From NCBI GenBank assembly GCA_905188195.1, contig CAJJKY010000015.1, positions 1-46,539 on the forward strand: a DNA stretch of 46,539 bases. The letters run 5' to 3'. Under the pieces are notes generated by a model. It had not been told where the DNA came from. It ran no database searches and was given only the letters and a program-made list of their open reading frames with translations. The stretch comes from Streptococcus parasanguinis (GTDB lineage: Bacteria > Bacillota > Bacilli > Lactobacillales > Streptococcaceae). This document shows positions 24,982-33,214 of this stretch, piece by piece; the first letter of the stretch is position 1, and every line of letters begins with the position of its first letter. The position numbers and the translations under genes are program-made.

Positions 24982-25033
24982 AGAGAGACCTTCTTGAAAC
25001 GAGGTCTCGCCTATCTTTAGAAAAGAGGAAATC

Positions 25034-26344
25034 ATGGCCCTACCAACTATTGCAATTGTAGGCCGTCCCAATGTTGGAAAATCGACGCTCTTTAACCGGA
25101 TTGCCGGAGAGCGGATCTCCATCGTTGAGGATGTAGAAGGAGTCACTCGTGACCGCATTTATGCAACAGCTGAGTGGTTGAACCGAAAATTTAGTATCAT
25201 TGATACAGGGGGAATTGATGACGTAGATGCCCCATTTATGGAGCAAATCAAGCATCAGGCAGAAATTGCCATGGACGAAGCAGATGTCATTGTCTTTGTC
25301 GTTTCTGGCAAAGAAGGAATCACCGATGCCGATGAATATGTCACCCGTATCTTGTATAAGACCCATAAACCAGTGATTCTGGCTGTCAACAAGGTAGATA
25401 ACCCAGAGATGCGCAATGATATCTATGACTTTTATGCCTTGGGACTGGGTGAGCCACTACCGGTATCCTCTGTCCACGGGATTGGAACTGGAGATGTGCT
25501 CGATGCCATCATCGAAAATCTCCCCAATGAAACAGAAGAAGAAAACCCTGATATCATCAAGTTTAGCTTGATTGGTCGTCCAAATGTTGGGAAATCAAGC
25601 TTGATCAATGCAATCCTTGGGGAAGACCGCGTGATTGCTAGCCCAGTAGCTGGAACCACACGGGATGCCATTGATACCCATTTTACCGATGCAGATGGCC
25701 AAGAATTTACCATGATCGATACGGCCGGTATGCGCAAGTCTGGTAAAATCTATGAAAATACTGAGAAATATTCTGTTATGCGTGCCATGCGTGCCATCGA
25801 CCGTTCAGATGTGGTTTTGATGGTCATTAATGCCGAAGAAGGAATTCGCGAGTATGATAAGCGGATCGCTGGCTTTGCTCATGAAGCTGGTAAAGGTATG
25901 ATCATTGTTGTCAACAAATGGGATACTATTGAAAAAGACAACCATACCATGAAGCAGTGGGAAGATGACATTCGTGATCAATTCCAATACCTTTCTTATG
26001 CGCCGATTGTCTTTGTCTCTGCCCTAACTAAACAACGCTTGCACAAGTTGCCAGAGATGATTAAACAGATCAGTGAGAGTCAAAATACGCGGATTCCTTC
26101 AGCTGTCTTGAACGATGTGATTATGGATGCCATTGCCATTAATCCAACGCCGACCGACAAAGGAAAACGCCTCAAGATCTTCTATGCGACACAAGTGGCA
26201 ACCAAGCCACCAACTTTTGTGGTCTTTGTTAACGAAGAAGAACTGATGCACTTCTCTTACCTCCGTTTCTTGGAGAACCAAATTCGCAAGGCCTTTGTTT
26301 TTGAAGGAACTCCAATCCATTTGATTGCGCGGAAACGGAAGTAG
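25034..26344 (+). CDS. der: Ribosome biogenesis GTPase Der (EngA)
   Basis: A 436-residue essential GTPase for 50S subunit maturation, with two consecutive GTPase domains and a C-terminal KH-like domain. G1 motifs GRPNVGKST (about 9-17) and GRPNVGKSS (about 183) are intact, as are DTGG and DTAG (G3) and NKVD and NKWD (G4). GAGG precedes the ATG at 25034. A GAGACC/GGTCTC stem at 24985-25008 separates it from the preceding gene but lacks a T tail, so read-through from the nrdR operon is likely. Confidence 0.97.
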   Translation: MALPTIAIVGRPNVGKSTLFNRIAGERISIVEDVEGVTRDRIYATAEWLNRKFSIIDTGGIDDVDAPFMEQIKHQAEIAMDEADVIVFVVSGKEGITDADEYVTRILYKTHKPVILAVNKVDNPEMRNDIYDFYALGLGEPLPVSSVHGIGTGDVLDAIIENLPNETEEENPDIIKFSLIGRPNVGKSSLINAILGEDRVIASPVAGTTRDAIDTHFTDADGQEFTMIDTAGMRKSGKIYENTEKYSVMRAMRAIDRSDVVLMVINAEEGIREYDKRIAGFAHEAGKGMIIVVNKWDTIEKDNHTMKQWEDDIRDQFQYLSYAPIVFVSALTKQRLHKLPEMIKQISESQNTRIPSAVLNDVIMDAIAINPTPTDKGKRLKIFYATQVATKPPTFVVFVNEEELMHFSYLRFLENQIRKAFVFEGTPIHLIARKRK

Positions 26345-26427
26345 GGAATACGAGACAAATGGATCAAAGTGGAGAAGGATATTTCAAATGATAAAATGCT
26401 TATTCTTCCAACTATGAAAACAACTAA

Positions 26428-26454
26428 AAGTAGCGCATAAGCGTTGCTTTTTTT
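26428..26454 (+). terminator. Terminator after der
   Basis: GTAGCGC (26430-26436) pairs with GCGTTGC (26441-26447), followed by a T run. Confidence 0.8.
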
Positions 26455-26461
26455 AATAAGC

Positions 26462-26470
26462 TGGTAAAAT
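26462..26470 (+). promoter_or_regulatory. Extended -10 promoter of the 26.5-26.9 kb unit
   Basis: TGG followed by TAAAAT (26465-26470) directly after the der terminator; TTGCTT at 26444-26449 is a possible, closely spaced -35. Confidence 0.45.
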
Positions 26471-26488
26471 GAAGTGGAGGATAGTCAG

Positions 26489-26772
26489 ATGCATAGTTTC
26501 ATAGTCCGGATATTCTATATTCCTTATGCTTTTTTTAAGGATGAGTAGAGTAAACTCATGAAGATCATGAGAGCTTTAGGTTTGTATACTTATTATTTAA
26601 AATCTATCTGTATCTCTTGTTTCTCGGTTCGATCGTAAGCTTGGAGCTCTTGATCCTATTGTTGGGGATTTTATTAAACAATAGGTCTTGTTTTTTGTCT
26701 TTTTCTGTGGGCTATCGGGATCTTTCTCCTCTCTATTTACCTATTCTGTCTAATGTTCGCTCAAACAGTTAA
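26489..26772 (+). pseudogene. Decayed small membrane-protein gene, or a 19-residue peptide gene with leftovers
   Basis: The 608-base gap between der and the helicase gene holds no intact long frame. An ATG at 26489 with GTGGAGG about 8 nt upstream opens a 19-codon frame (MHSFIVRIFYIPYAFFKDE) that stops at 26548. A different frame is then open from 26554 to 26772 with no start codon near its beginning; it contains a strongly hydrophobic run (KIYLYLLFLGSIVSLELLI). A promoter-like box precedes and a good terminator follows (26830-26857). The simplest reading is a frameshifted remnant of a small membrane protein; a functional short peptide or non-coding RNA is possible. No homologue is recognised. 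Confidence 0.35.
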
Positions 26773-26829
26773 AAGAAAAAAATCATGGATAGCTGATTGA
26801 GGTAACTCTGTTACGAAATCAGGTGAAAA

Positions 26830-26857
26830 GCTGGGACAAGACTGTCTCAGTTTTTTT
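26830..26857 (+). terminator. Terminator closing the 26.5-26.9 kb unit
   Basis: CTGGGACA (26831-26838) pairs with TGTCTCAG (26843-26850) with one G-T pair, followed by seven T. No intact gene ends just before it. Confidence 0.85.
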
Positions 26858-26918
26858 CTAAAAGTAAGTTAAAATCCTTTTAATAGTAAAATTATCTTTT
26901 CTAATTTTATCTTAAATA

Positions 26919-26927
26919 TGGTATAAT
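26919..26927 (+). promoter_or_regulatory. Extended -10 promoter of the SNF2 helicase operon
   Basis: TGG followed by TATAAT (26922-26927), 26 nt before the ATG. Confidence 0.6.
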
Positions 26928-26953
26928 AAAGGGATTAATCTAAGGTGGTAAAC

Positions 26954-29900
26954 ATGGCAAAATTAATTCCTGGGAAGGTTCGTTCACAAGGGAGCCTTCT
27001 CTATGAAGCTGGGAAAGTTTCCCTTCAGGAAGTAAAAGAAAAATACCTGTATTTTCGTGTGGAAGAAGAAAGCTTGCGGTACAGTTTAGACGACGATGCT
27101 GTTTTTTGTAGCTGTGCTTTCTTTCAAAAGAAAAAATTCTGTACGCATCTAGCAGCTGTAGAAGCTTTCTTGAAGAATGATGACAGTGGGAAAGCAGCTC
27201 TTGCAAGTCTTGAAGAAGACGCCACGGCGACTGAAGAAACGCAGGAGAAGGTTTCTTTTGGAAGTTTGTTTTTAGACCAGGTCCTTCCAAAAATCGAAAA
27301 AAAAGAAACACGCTATGTCTTATCGGCAGTTGGGCAGGAGGATGAATACTCTGGTCAATTCTTGTGGACCCTTCGCATTCGTCGCTTGCCAGACGAGCGT
27401 TCTTATGTGATCAGAGATGTGCTAGCTTTTTTGCAGACCCTTCAGAAAGAAGGCCACTTTGCAATTGGCAAAAGTTACTATGAACCCATTTCTTACTTAG
27501 AATTTGATGGGCCTAGTCAGGATGTGATCAATTTCCTACAAGGCTTGGTCACAGATAGTGGATCAAAAGAGCAAGATTTCTTTCCCAATGCTGGGCGCCA
27601 TCTTTATTTTCCACCGACTCTCTTTGAAGAAGCTGTAGAATTACTGATGAATTTGGATTCCTTCCTCTTGCAATATAGCTTGTATGATTTTTCTGAAGTC
27701 TATTTTCAGGATGTCCATGGGGAGGAAGATCTCTTTCATTTTCAGGTGGAAGACCATGGTGATTTTTACGAATTGATCATTACTGAGCCACAAGTGAAGG
27801 TTGTCGAGTCTGCTGTTTACCTGTTTCGAAATGGTGTCTTCTATCACCTGACGCCCCAACAGCGGACCCTATGGAAGGCCATTCAAGATCTTCCAATGGA
27901 TCAGGATCGCAAAAAACGCCTGCATTTTGATCCAACGGATCAGACCAAACTTTCCTATAGTTTAAAAGAGTTCAAAAAACTGGGACAAATTACCGCACCG
28001 ACCAGCTTTTTAATCCACGATTTCACTCCGGAATTTCATTTTGATCTAGCACAGGATCAGACTGTATTACTGGATGTTGTCTTTCAATACCAGGATCGTG
28101 TGGTGACCACGCGTGAGGAACTCCTCAATCTTCCTTATTCTAGTGATTTCGATAAGGAGCAAGAAGTCTTTTCAACCATGCTAGCAGCAGGTTTTACGGA
28201 TGATTTTTCTTCCCAAAGAAGTCCTTTATCAAGTGAGCAAATCTATCCATTCTTTCACCAACAGATCCCGACTTTTGAAGCCTTAGGAGAGGTTACCCTC
28301 TCTGATAGCCTTTTAGATCTTTATCAAGTGGAGCGTCCAAAAATTGATGTTAAAACTAATGGCAGTCTACTGGAGATCGGTTTTGACTTTGAAAGTGTGG
28401 ATCCAGCCGAAGTGGACCAGGTCCTCAAAGCTCTAGTAGGGCAAAAAGACTATTTTGTCAGCCATACAGGGAAAGTTCTTGTCTTTGATGAAGAAACCAA
28501 GAAGATCAGTCGAGCCTTAGCAGATCTGCGGGCGAAAATGAGCAAGGGTGGGAAACTACAAGCCCGCCGGATTGCCGCTTATCAGCTATCTGATTTGTTG
28601 GCAGATCAAGACAATGTTCATTTTTCAGAAGACTTTCGAAATTTAGCTCATGATTTGACTCATCCAGAAGACTTCCAACTCCCTCAGATGACAATCCAAG
28701 CGACCCTGAGGGATTACCAAGAAACAGGGGTTAAATGGTTCTCCATGTTAAATCATTATGGTTTTGGTGGTATTTTAGCGGATGATATGGGGCTTGGGAA
28801 AACCCTGCAGACTATTTCCTTCTTGACCAGTGTCGCAAAAAAAGAAACTAAAATCTTGATTCTAGCTCCATCTAGTCTCATCTACAATTGGAAACAAGAA
28901 TTTTCAAAATTCGCTCCTCAGATGGAAGTGGCAGTTGTCTATGGTCTCAAGCAGCACCGAGATGAACTCATCGCAACCAATCCACAGGTAGTTATCACTA
29001 GTTACGCGTCTTTCCGTCAAGATGTGGAGGAATACCAGAAGAATCAGTATGAGTACTTGATTCTAGATGAAGCCCAGGTCATGAAAAATGCCCAAACCAA
29101 GATTGCCCAACACTTACGTGGCTTTGAGGTTCCGCATGTGTTTGCCTTATCTGGGACACCGATTGAAAATCATGTGGGTGAACTCTGGTCTATTTTCCAA
29201 ATTGTCCTTCCAGGGCTCTTCCCAGCTAAAAGAGAATTTCAAAAATTGAGTCCTGAGACCATTGCGCGTTTTGTCAAACCTTTCGTCATGAGACGGAAAA
29301 AAGATGAAGTGCTCCAAGAATTACCGGACTTAATTGAAACAACCTACCACAATGAGTTGGATGAAAGTCAAAAAACGATCTATTTGGCTCAATTAAAACA
29401 AATTCAAGATCGGGTTCGAACCTCTAGTGAGGAAGAACTAAATCGGAGCAAGGTGGAAATTCTCTCGGGTCTCATGCGTCTTCGCCAAATCTGTGATACC
29501 CCCGCCCTCTTTATGGAAGACTATCAGGGAGATAGTGGGAAATTGGAGAGTCTTCGAGATCTTTTGGGTCAAATCAAAGATGGCGAACACCGGGTTTTGA
29601 TCTTCTCTCAATTTAGAGGCATGCTGGATATCCTAGAGCAGGAGATTGCCCAGCTTGGCATGACCTCCTTTAAAATCACAGGTTCCACTCCCGCTAAAGA
29701 TCGTCAAGAAATGACCAATGCTTTTAATGCAGGTGAGCGCCATGCTTTTCTCATTTCTCTGAAGGCTGGAGGGGTTGGATTGAACCTCACTGGTGCCGAT
29801 ACGGTCATCTTAGTCGATTTGTGGTGGAATCCTGCAGTGGAAGACCAGGCTATTGGACGTGCCCATCGAATGGGACAGGAACAAAATGTTGAAGTTTACC

Positions 29901-30052
29901 GCATGATTACTCGTGGTACGATTGAAGAAAAAATCCAAGAACTACAAGCTTCCAAAAGACACTTGGTCTCAACGATTTTAGATGGAACGGAAACACGATC
30001 CAGTTTATCGGTTGAGGAAATTCGTGAGATTCTTGGAATTCAGTCAGAATAG
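26954..30052 (+). CDS. SNF2-family DNA helicase with SWIM zinc finger
   Basis: A 1032-residue SWI2/SNF2 ATPase. The N-terminal SWIM zinc finger has Cys52, Cys54, Cys63 and His65 (CSC ... FCTH). A long middle region matches the bacterial SNF2-associated domain. The helicase core begins near residue 590 with Walker A DDMGLGKT (Lys616), DEAQ in LILDEAQVMKN, SGTPIENH, and ends with GGVGLNLTGADTVILVDLWWNP and QAIGRAHRMGQ. Such proteins translocate on double-stranded DNA; the bacterial role is not established. AAGGTGG precedes the ATG at 26954. It heads a cluster leading to murC and mltG. Confidence 0.93.
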   Translation: MAKLIPGKVRSQGSLLYEAGKVSLQEVKEKYLYFRVEEESLRYSLDDDAVFCSCAFFQKKKFCTHLAAVEAFLKNDDSGKAALASLEEDATATEETQEKVSFGSLFLDQVLPKIEKKETRYVLSAVGQEDEYSGQFLWTLRIRRLPDERSYVIRDVLAFLQTLQKEGHFAIGKSYYEPISYLEFDGPSQDVINFLQGLVTDSGSKEQDFFPNAGRHLYFPPTLFEEAVELLMNLDSFLLQYSLYDFSEVYFQDVHGEEDLFHFQVEDHGDFYELIITEPQVKVVESAVYLFRNGVFYHLTPQQRTLWKAIQDLPMDQDRKKRLHFDPTDQTKLSYSLKEFKKLGQITAPTSFLIHDFTPEFHFDLAQDQTVLLDVVFQYQDRVVTTREELLNLPYSSDFDKEQEVFSTMLAAGFTDDFSSQRSPLSSEQIYPFFHQQIPTFEALGEVTLSDSLLDLYQVERPKIDVKTNGSLLEIGFDFESVDPAEVDQVLKALVGQKDYFVSHTGKVLVFDEETKKISRALADLRAKMSKGGKLQARRIAAYQLSDLLADQDNVHFSEDFRNLAHDLTHPEDFQLPQMTIQATLRDYQETGVKWFSMLNHYGFGGILADDMGLGKTLQTISFLTSVAKKETKILILAPSSLIYNWKQEFSKFAPQMEVAVVYGLKQHRDELIATNPQVVITSYASFRQDVEEYQKNQYEYLILDEAQVMKNAQTKIAQHLRGFEVPHVFALSGTPIENHVGELWSIFQIVLPGLFPAKREFQKLSPETIARFVKPFVMRRKKDEVLQELPDLIETTYHNELDESQKTIYLAQLKQIQDRVRTSSEEELNRSKVEILSGLMRLRQICDTPALFMEDYQGDSGKLESLRDLLGQIKDGEHRVLIFSQFRGMLDILEQEIAQLGMTSFKITGSTPAKDRQEMTNAFNAGERHAFLISLKAGGVGLNLTGADTVILVDLWWNPAVEDQAIGRAHRMGQEQNVEVYRMITRGTIEEKIQELQASKRHLVSTILDGTETRSSLSVEEIREILGIQSE

Positions 30053-30107
30053 CTTGAAAAATTCTGTGAATAGTTTATAATTAATGGAGTGTCGAAAGGA
30101 AGAAAGC

Positions 30108-30758
30108 ATGACAGAAAAATATTTTCCTCAAGTAGGGGATAATGAGTTGATGTTAACAGAGATGCCCCACATGAACCTGTATGATGAAACAGACTTGATT
30201 AGTAACATTACAGGCGACTATGTGGATAAAAATTATTTGGAATGGCAACCGATTGCTGAAAATACCAAACCTAAGCACCCTTACCATCAACCACTAGAAG
30301 AGCCCCTACCGAAAAGACGGCCAGTAAGAAAACCTGATTTTAAAGAGCCGATTGATAAAAAAAGTCCTGCCAATCGTTATGCAGAGGAAGCGAGAGAGCG
30401 TGCGCGTGAAGATCTGAAAAAGAAACGTACAGCCCCCTATCTGACAACGGATCCAACAGCTACTACAAGTAAGCGGAAAAAACCATTTATTTCAGAACGA
30501 AAACCTGGCCAGCCAACGGCTCCCTTCCAAAAGGAAAACCCAGGCGAGTTATTGAAATATAGCAAACGATTGCGGCAAGATCAGTTGATCCTTGCAGAGT
30601 TCGAATCTGCAGGAGAACCAGAAGTGGCAGAACCGACTGAAAAGAAAAACAATTATGATTTCTTAAAGACTAGCCAAATATACAATAAAGATCAGCACAA
30701 GTTGAAACCACAGCCGATCAAACAAGAATTGGATTTAACCCATCTAGATCAAGAATAA
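30108..30758 (+). CDS. Uncharacterised charged, probably disordered protein before murC
   Basis: A 216-residue soluble protein with no membrane segment, starting MTEKYFPQVGDNELMLTEMP. The middle (about 60-160) is rich in Pro, Lys, Arg and Glu (LPKRRPVRKPDFKEPIDKK, EEARERAREDLKKKR) and looks disordered; a short conserved-looking segment is at the N-terminus and the tail ends LDLTHLDQE. AAAGGAAG lies before the ATG at 30108. It sits between the helicase gene and murC, 9 bases from the latter, an arrangement I recall from other streptococci. No function can be assigned; a role tied to wall synthesis or division is only suggested by location. Confidence 0.75.
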   Translation: MTEKYFPQVGDNELMLTEMPHMNLYDETDLISNITGDYVDKNYLEWQPIAENTKPKHPYHQPLEEPLPKRRPVRKPDFKEPIDKKSPANRYAEEARERAREDLKKKRTAPYLTTDPTATTSKRKKPFISERKPGQPTAPFQKENPGELLKYSKRLRQDQLILAEFESAGEPEVAEPTEKKNNYDFLKTSQIYNKDQHKLKPQPIKQELDLTHLDQE

Positions 30759-30767
30759 GGAGAAAAC

Positions 30768-32102
30768 ATGTCTAATACATACCATTTTATTGGAATTAAA
30801 GGAGCAGGGATGAGTGCTTTAGCCCTCATGCTTCACCAAATGGGACATACGGTTCAAGGGTCAGATGTTGAGAAGTATTACTTTACGCAACGTGGCTTGG
30901 AACAAGCAGGAATTCAAATTTATCCATTTGATGTGAAAAATTTGGAAGGCGACAAGATCCTCATTGCTGGGAATGCTTTCCGTCCAGATAACAATGTGGA
31001 AATTGCTTATGCAGATGAGCATGGCCTAACCTATAAACGCTACCATGAATTCCTTGGTGAATTTATGCGTGACTTCGTCAGCATGGGGGTTGCCGGAGCA
31101 CACGGAAAAACCTCAACAACAGGGATGCTTTCTCACGTCTTATCAAATATCACTGATACCAGTTATTTGATTGGTGACGGGACAGGTCGTGGCTCTGCAG
31201 CAGCCAAATACTTTGTCTTTGAATCAGATGAGTATGAACGCCACTTTATGCCTTACCATCCTGAATACAGCATCATCACCAATATTGACTTTGACCATCC
31301 AGACTATTTCACGAGCTTGGAAGATGTCTTTAATGCCTTCAACGATTATGCCAAACAAATCAGCAAAGGCCTCTTCATCTACGGAGAAGACAAAGAATTG
31401 CGTCGGATTACCTCATCAGCACCAATTTATTACTATGGTTTTGATAAGGAGACGAACGATTTTGTGGCAAGCAACTTGCTTCGTTCAACGACTGGTTCAA
31501 CCTTTAACGTTCATTTCCGTGGAGAAGATTTGGGGCAATACCATATCCCAACTTTTGGTCGCCACAACATCATGAATGCCACAGCAGTCATTGGTTTGCT
31601 TTACATTGCAGGATTTGACTTAGATTTAGTTCGCGAGCATTTGAAGACCTTTGCTGGAGTGAAACGTCGCTTCACTGAAAAAGTAGTCAATGGAACAGTG
31701 ATCATTGATGACTTTGCGCACCATCCAACGGAAATTATTGCAACCTTGGATGCGGCCCGTCAAAAATACCCAAGCAAAGAGATTGTGGCCATTTTCCAAC
31801 CACATACCTTTACACGGACCATTGCCTTGTTAGATGAATTTGCTGAAGCCTTGAATCAGGCAGATGCTGTTTACTTGGCACAGATCTATGGTTCTGCACG
31901 GGAAGTCGATCACGGCGATGTGAAAGTTGAAGACTTGGAAGCAAAAATTGTCAAACGTTCAGCGACTATTACAGCTGAGAATGTTTCTCCTCTTCTTGAC
32001 CATGATAATGCAGTCTATGTCTTTATGGGAGCTGGAGATATTCAAACCTATGAATACTCATTTGAGCGTTTATTATCTAGTTTGACACATAGTGTACAAT
32101 AA
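30768..32102 (+). CDS. murC: UDP-N-acetylmuramate-L-alanine ligase
   Basis: A 444-residue cytoplasmic Mur ligase that adds the first L-alanine to UDP-MurNAc in peptidoglycan precursor synthesis. N-terminal UDP-binding motif HFIGIKGAGMSALAL, ATP loop GVAGAHGKTSTTGM, then ESDEYERHF, NIDFDHPDYF, FGRHNIMNATAV and DDFAHHPTEI are all in order. AAGGAG precedes the ATG. A hairpin follows at 32111-32142. Confidence 0.97.
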   Translation: MSNTYHFIGIKGAGMSALALMLHQMGHTVQGSDVEKYYFTQRGLEQAGIQIYPFDVKNLEGDKILIAGNAFRPDNNVEIAYADEHGLTYKRYHEFLGEFMRDFVSMGVAGAHGKTSTTGMLSHVLSNITDTSYLIGDGTGRGSAAAKYFVFESDEYERHFMPYHPEYSIITNIDFDHPDYFTSLEDVFNAFNDYAKQISKGLFIYGEDKELRRITSSAPIYYYGFDKETNDFVASNLLRSTTGSTFNVHFRGEDLGQYHIPTFGRHNIMNATAVIGLLYIAGFDLDLVREHLKTFAGVKRRFTEKVVNGTVIIDDFAHHPTEIIATLDAARQKYPSKEIVAIFQPHTFTRTIALLDEFAEALNQADAVYLAQIYGSAREVDHGDVKVEDLEAKIVKRSATITAENVSPLLDHDNAVYVFMGAGDIQTYEYSFERLLSSLTHSVQ

Positions 32103-32110
32103 GAGATGAT

Positions 32111-32142
32111 TGAGTCTGGAATCGATTGGTTCCAGACTCAAA
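32111..32142 (+). terminator. Hairpin after murC
   Basis: TTGAGTCTGGAA and TTCCAGACTCAA form a perfect 12-bp stem with an 8-nt loop. The following bases are A/T mixed rather than a T run, so termination may be partial and the downstream acetyltransferases may be co-transcribed. Confidence 0.65.
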
Positions 32143-32183
32143 TTTATCTGTCCACTGAAGGAGTATGAGATGAGGAAAGCAGA

Positions 32184-32600
32184 ATGATGATTCGATCAAT
32201 CATCCCAGCTGATCAAGAACAGCTGCTGTTGCTAGAAGAAGAACTTCATGACAATGAAGGAAAGGAGCACAGGGCCACTCTTGAGGAAGCGCTAGGTTCG
32301 AAGAAAGCCATTTCTTTGCTTGCAGAGCAGGCGGGGGATGCTGTGGCCTACTTGTTGGCTACAGAAGGCCAGCATTCAAAAGGAGAACTAATCGTATTGC
32401 GACTAGCAGTTAGACCAGCCTTTCAAGGTCAAGGCTATGGTTCTATTTTGATCGCTGCTTTAAAGGATCTAGCTGTTCAAAAGGAAAAGGAAGCCATTTG
32501 GATCGATTGCCCAGAAGACTTACTATCTTATTTTTCCCAGCAAGGATTTCGAGATGAAGCTGAGTCTGATCGAGGTGTCCATATGGTTTGGGAACGATAG
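32184..32600 (+). CDS. GNAT family N-acetyltransferase (first of two)
   Basis: A 138-residue GNAT fold protein. The acetyl-CoA binding motif A appears as LRLAVRPAFQGQGYGSILIAAL (Q/RxxGxG type; RPAFQGQGYG), followed by the C-terminal WIDCPEDLLSYFSQQGFRDE strand-helix. Substrate unknown. ATGATG at 32184 offers two starts three bases apart; GAGGAAA lies upstream. It is paired with a second GNAT gene nine bases downstream. Confidence 0.82.
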   Translation: MMIRSIIPADQEQLLLLEEELHDNEGKEHRATLEEALGSKKAISLLAEQAGDAVAYLLATEGQHSKGELIVLRLAVRPAFQGQGYGSILIAALKDLAVQKEKEAIWIDCPEDLLSYFSQQGFRDEAESDRGVHMVWER

Positions 32601-32612
32601 AAGGAGTAAATG

Positions 32613-33122
32613 ATGAAAGAAAAGATTCACATTAGACAGGCAAAGCTGCAGGATTTGGATGCCATCGAGCGCATTGAGCTTGAGAATTTCTCAGAAGAAG
32701 AAGCGATTGCGCGTGAGATTTTAAAAGATCACATCGAAAAGATTCAAACGACATTTCTTGTAGCAGAGTGCCAAGGTCAGATTTTAGGCTATTTAGAAGG
32801 ACCTGTTAGACCGGAACGCTATTTGATCGATTCCTCTTTTTCAGAGGTTGAAGATCTAAGTCAGTTAGAACAGGGCTTTATTTCCATTACGAGTCTATCC
32901 ATTGCTAAAGAAGCTCAAGGACTTGGAGTGGGAACCCTTTTGCTTGAAGCGATGAAAGAGATTGCGTTGAAAGATAATCGCCAAGGGATCAATTTGACCT
33001 GTCATGATTATTTGATTCCTTATTATGAAAAGCAAGGATTTACCAATGAGGGTCTCTCAGAATCCCAATATGCGGGTGAAGTTTGGTACAATCTGGTCTG
33101 GGAAAATGAAAAACTTGATTAA
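32613..33122 (+). CDS. GNAT family N-acetyltransferase (second of two)
   Basis: A 169-residue GNAT protein with the acetyl-CoA motif SLSIAKEAQGLGVGTLLLEAM and the C-terminal IPYYEKQGFTNEG seen in amine acetyltransferases of the AANAT-like group. AAGGAG is 6-7 nt before the ATG at 32613 and too close to the ATG at 32610, so 32613 is preferred. Substrate unknown. The two adjacent acetyltransferases differ in length and in their motifs and are not a recent duplication. Confidence 0.83.
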   Translation: MKEKIHIRQAKLQDLDAIERIELENFSEEEAIAREILKDHIEKIQTTFLVAECQGQILGYLEGPVRPERYLIDSSFSEVEDLSQLEQGFISITSLSIAKEAQGLGVGTLLLEAMKEIALKDNRQGINLTCHDYLIPYYEKQGFTNEGLSESQYAGEVWYNLVWENEKLD

Positions 33123-33154
33123 ATAGGTATTTTGAAGAAGAAGAGCGATTTGTA

Positions 33155-33183
33155 TTGCTTTTCTAAATCTTTTAAGATATAAT
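33155..33183 (+). promoter_or_regulatory. mltG promoter
   Basis: TTGCTT (33155-33160), a 17-bp spacer and TATAAT (33178-33183). The expected transcription start near 33190 leaves the ATG at 33194 almost no leader, which supports the TTG start of mltG at 33215. Confidence 0.6.
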
Positions 33184-33214
33184 ATTAAGGATTATGATGA
33201 GGGAGGTCAATTAT

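Noticed and set aside
24985..25008. GAGACC/GGTCTC stem before der as a terminator
   Set aside because: There is no T run after the stem; it is better seen as a weak hairpin in a read-through transcript.
32184..33122. The two adjacent GNAT genes as a recent tandem duplication
   Set aside because: The proteins differ in length (138 and 169 residues) and share only the acetyl-CoA motif, with no nucleotide similarity that I can see.
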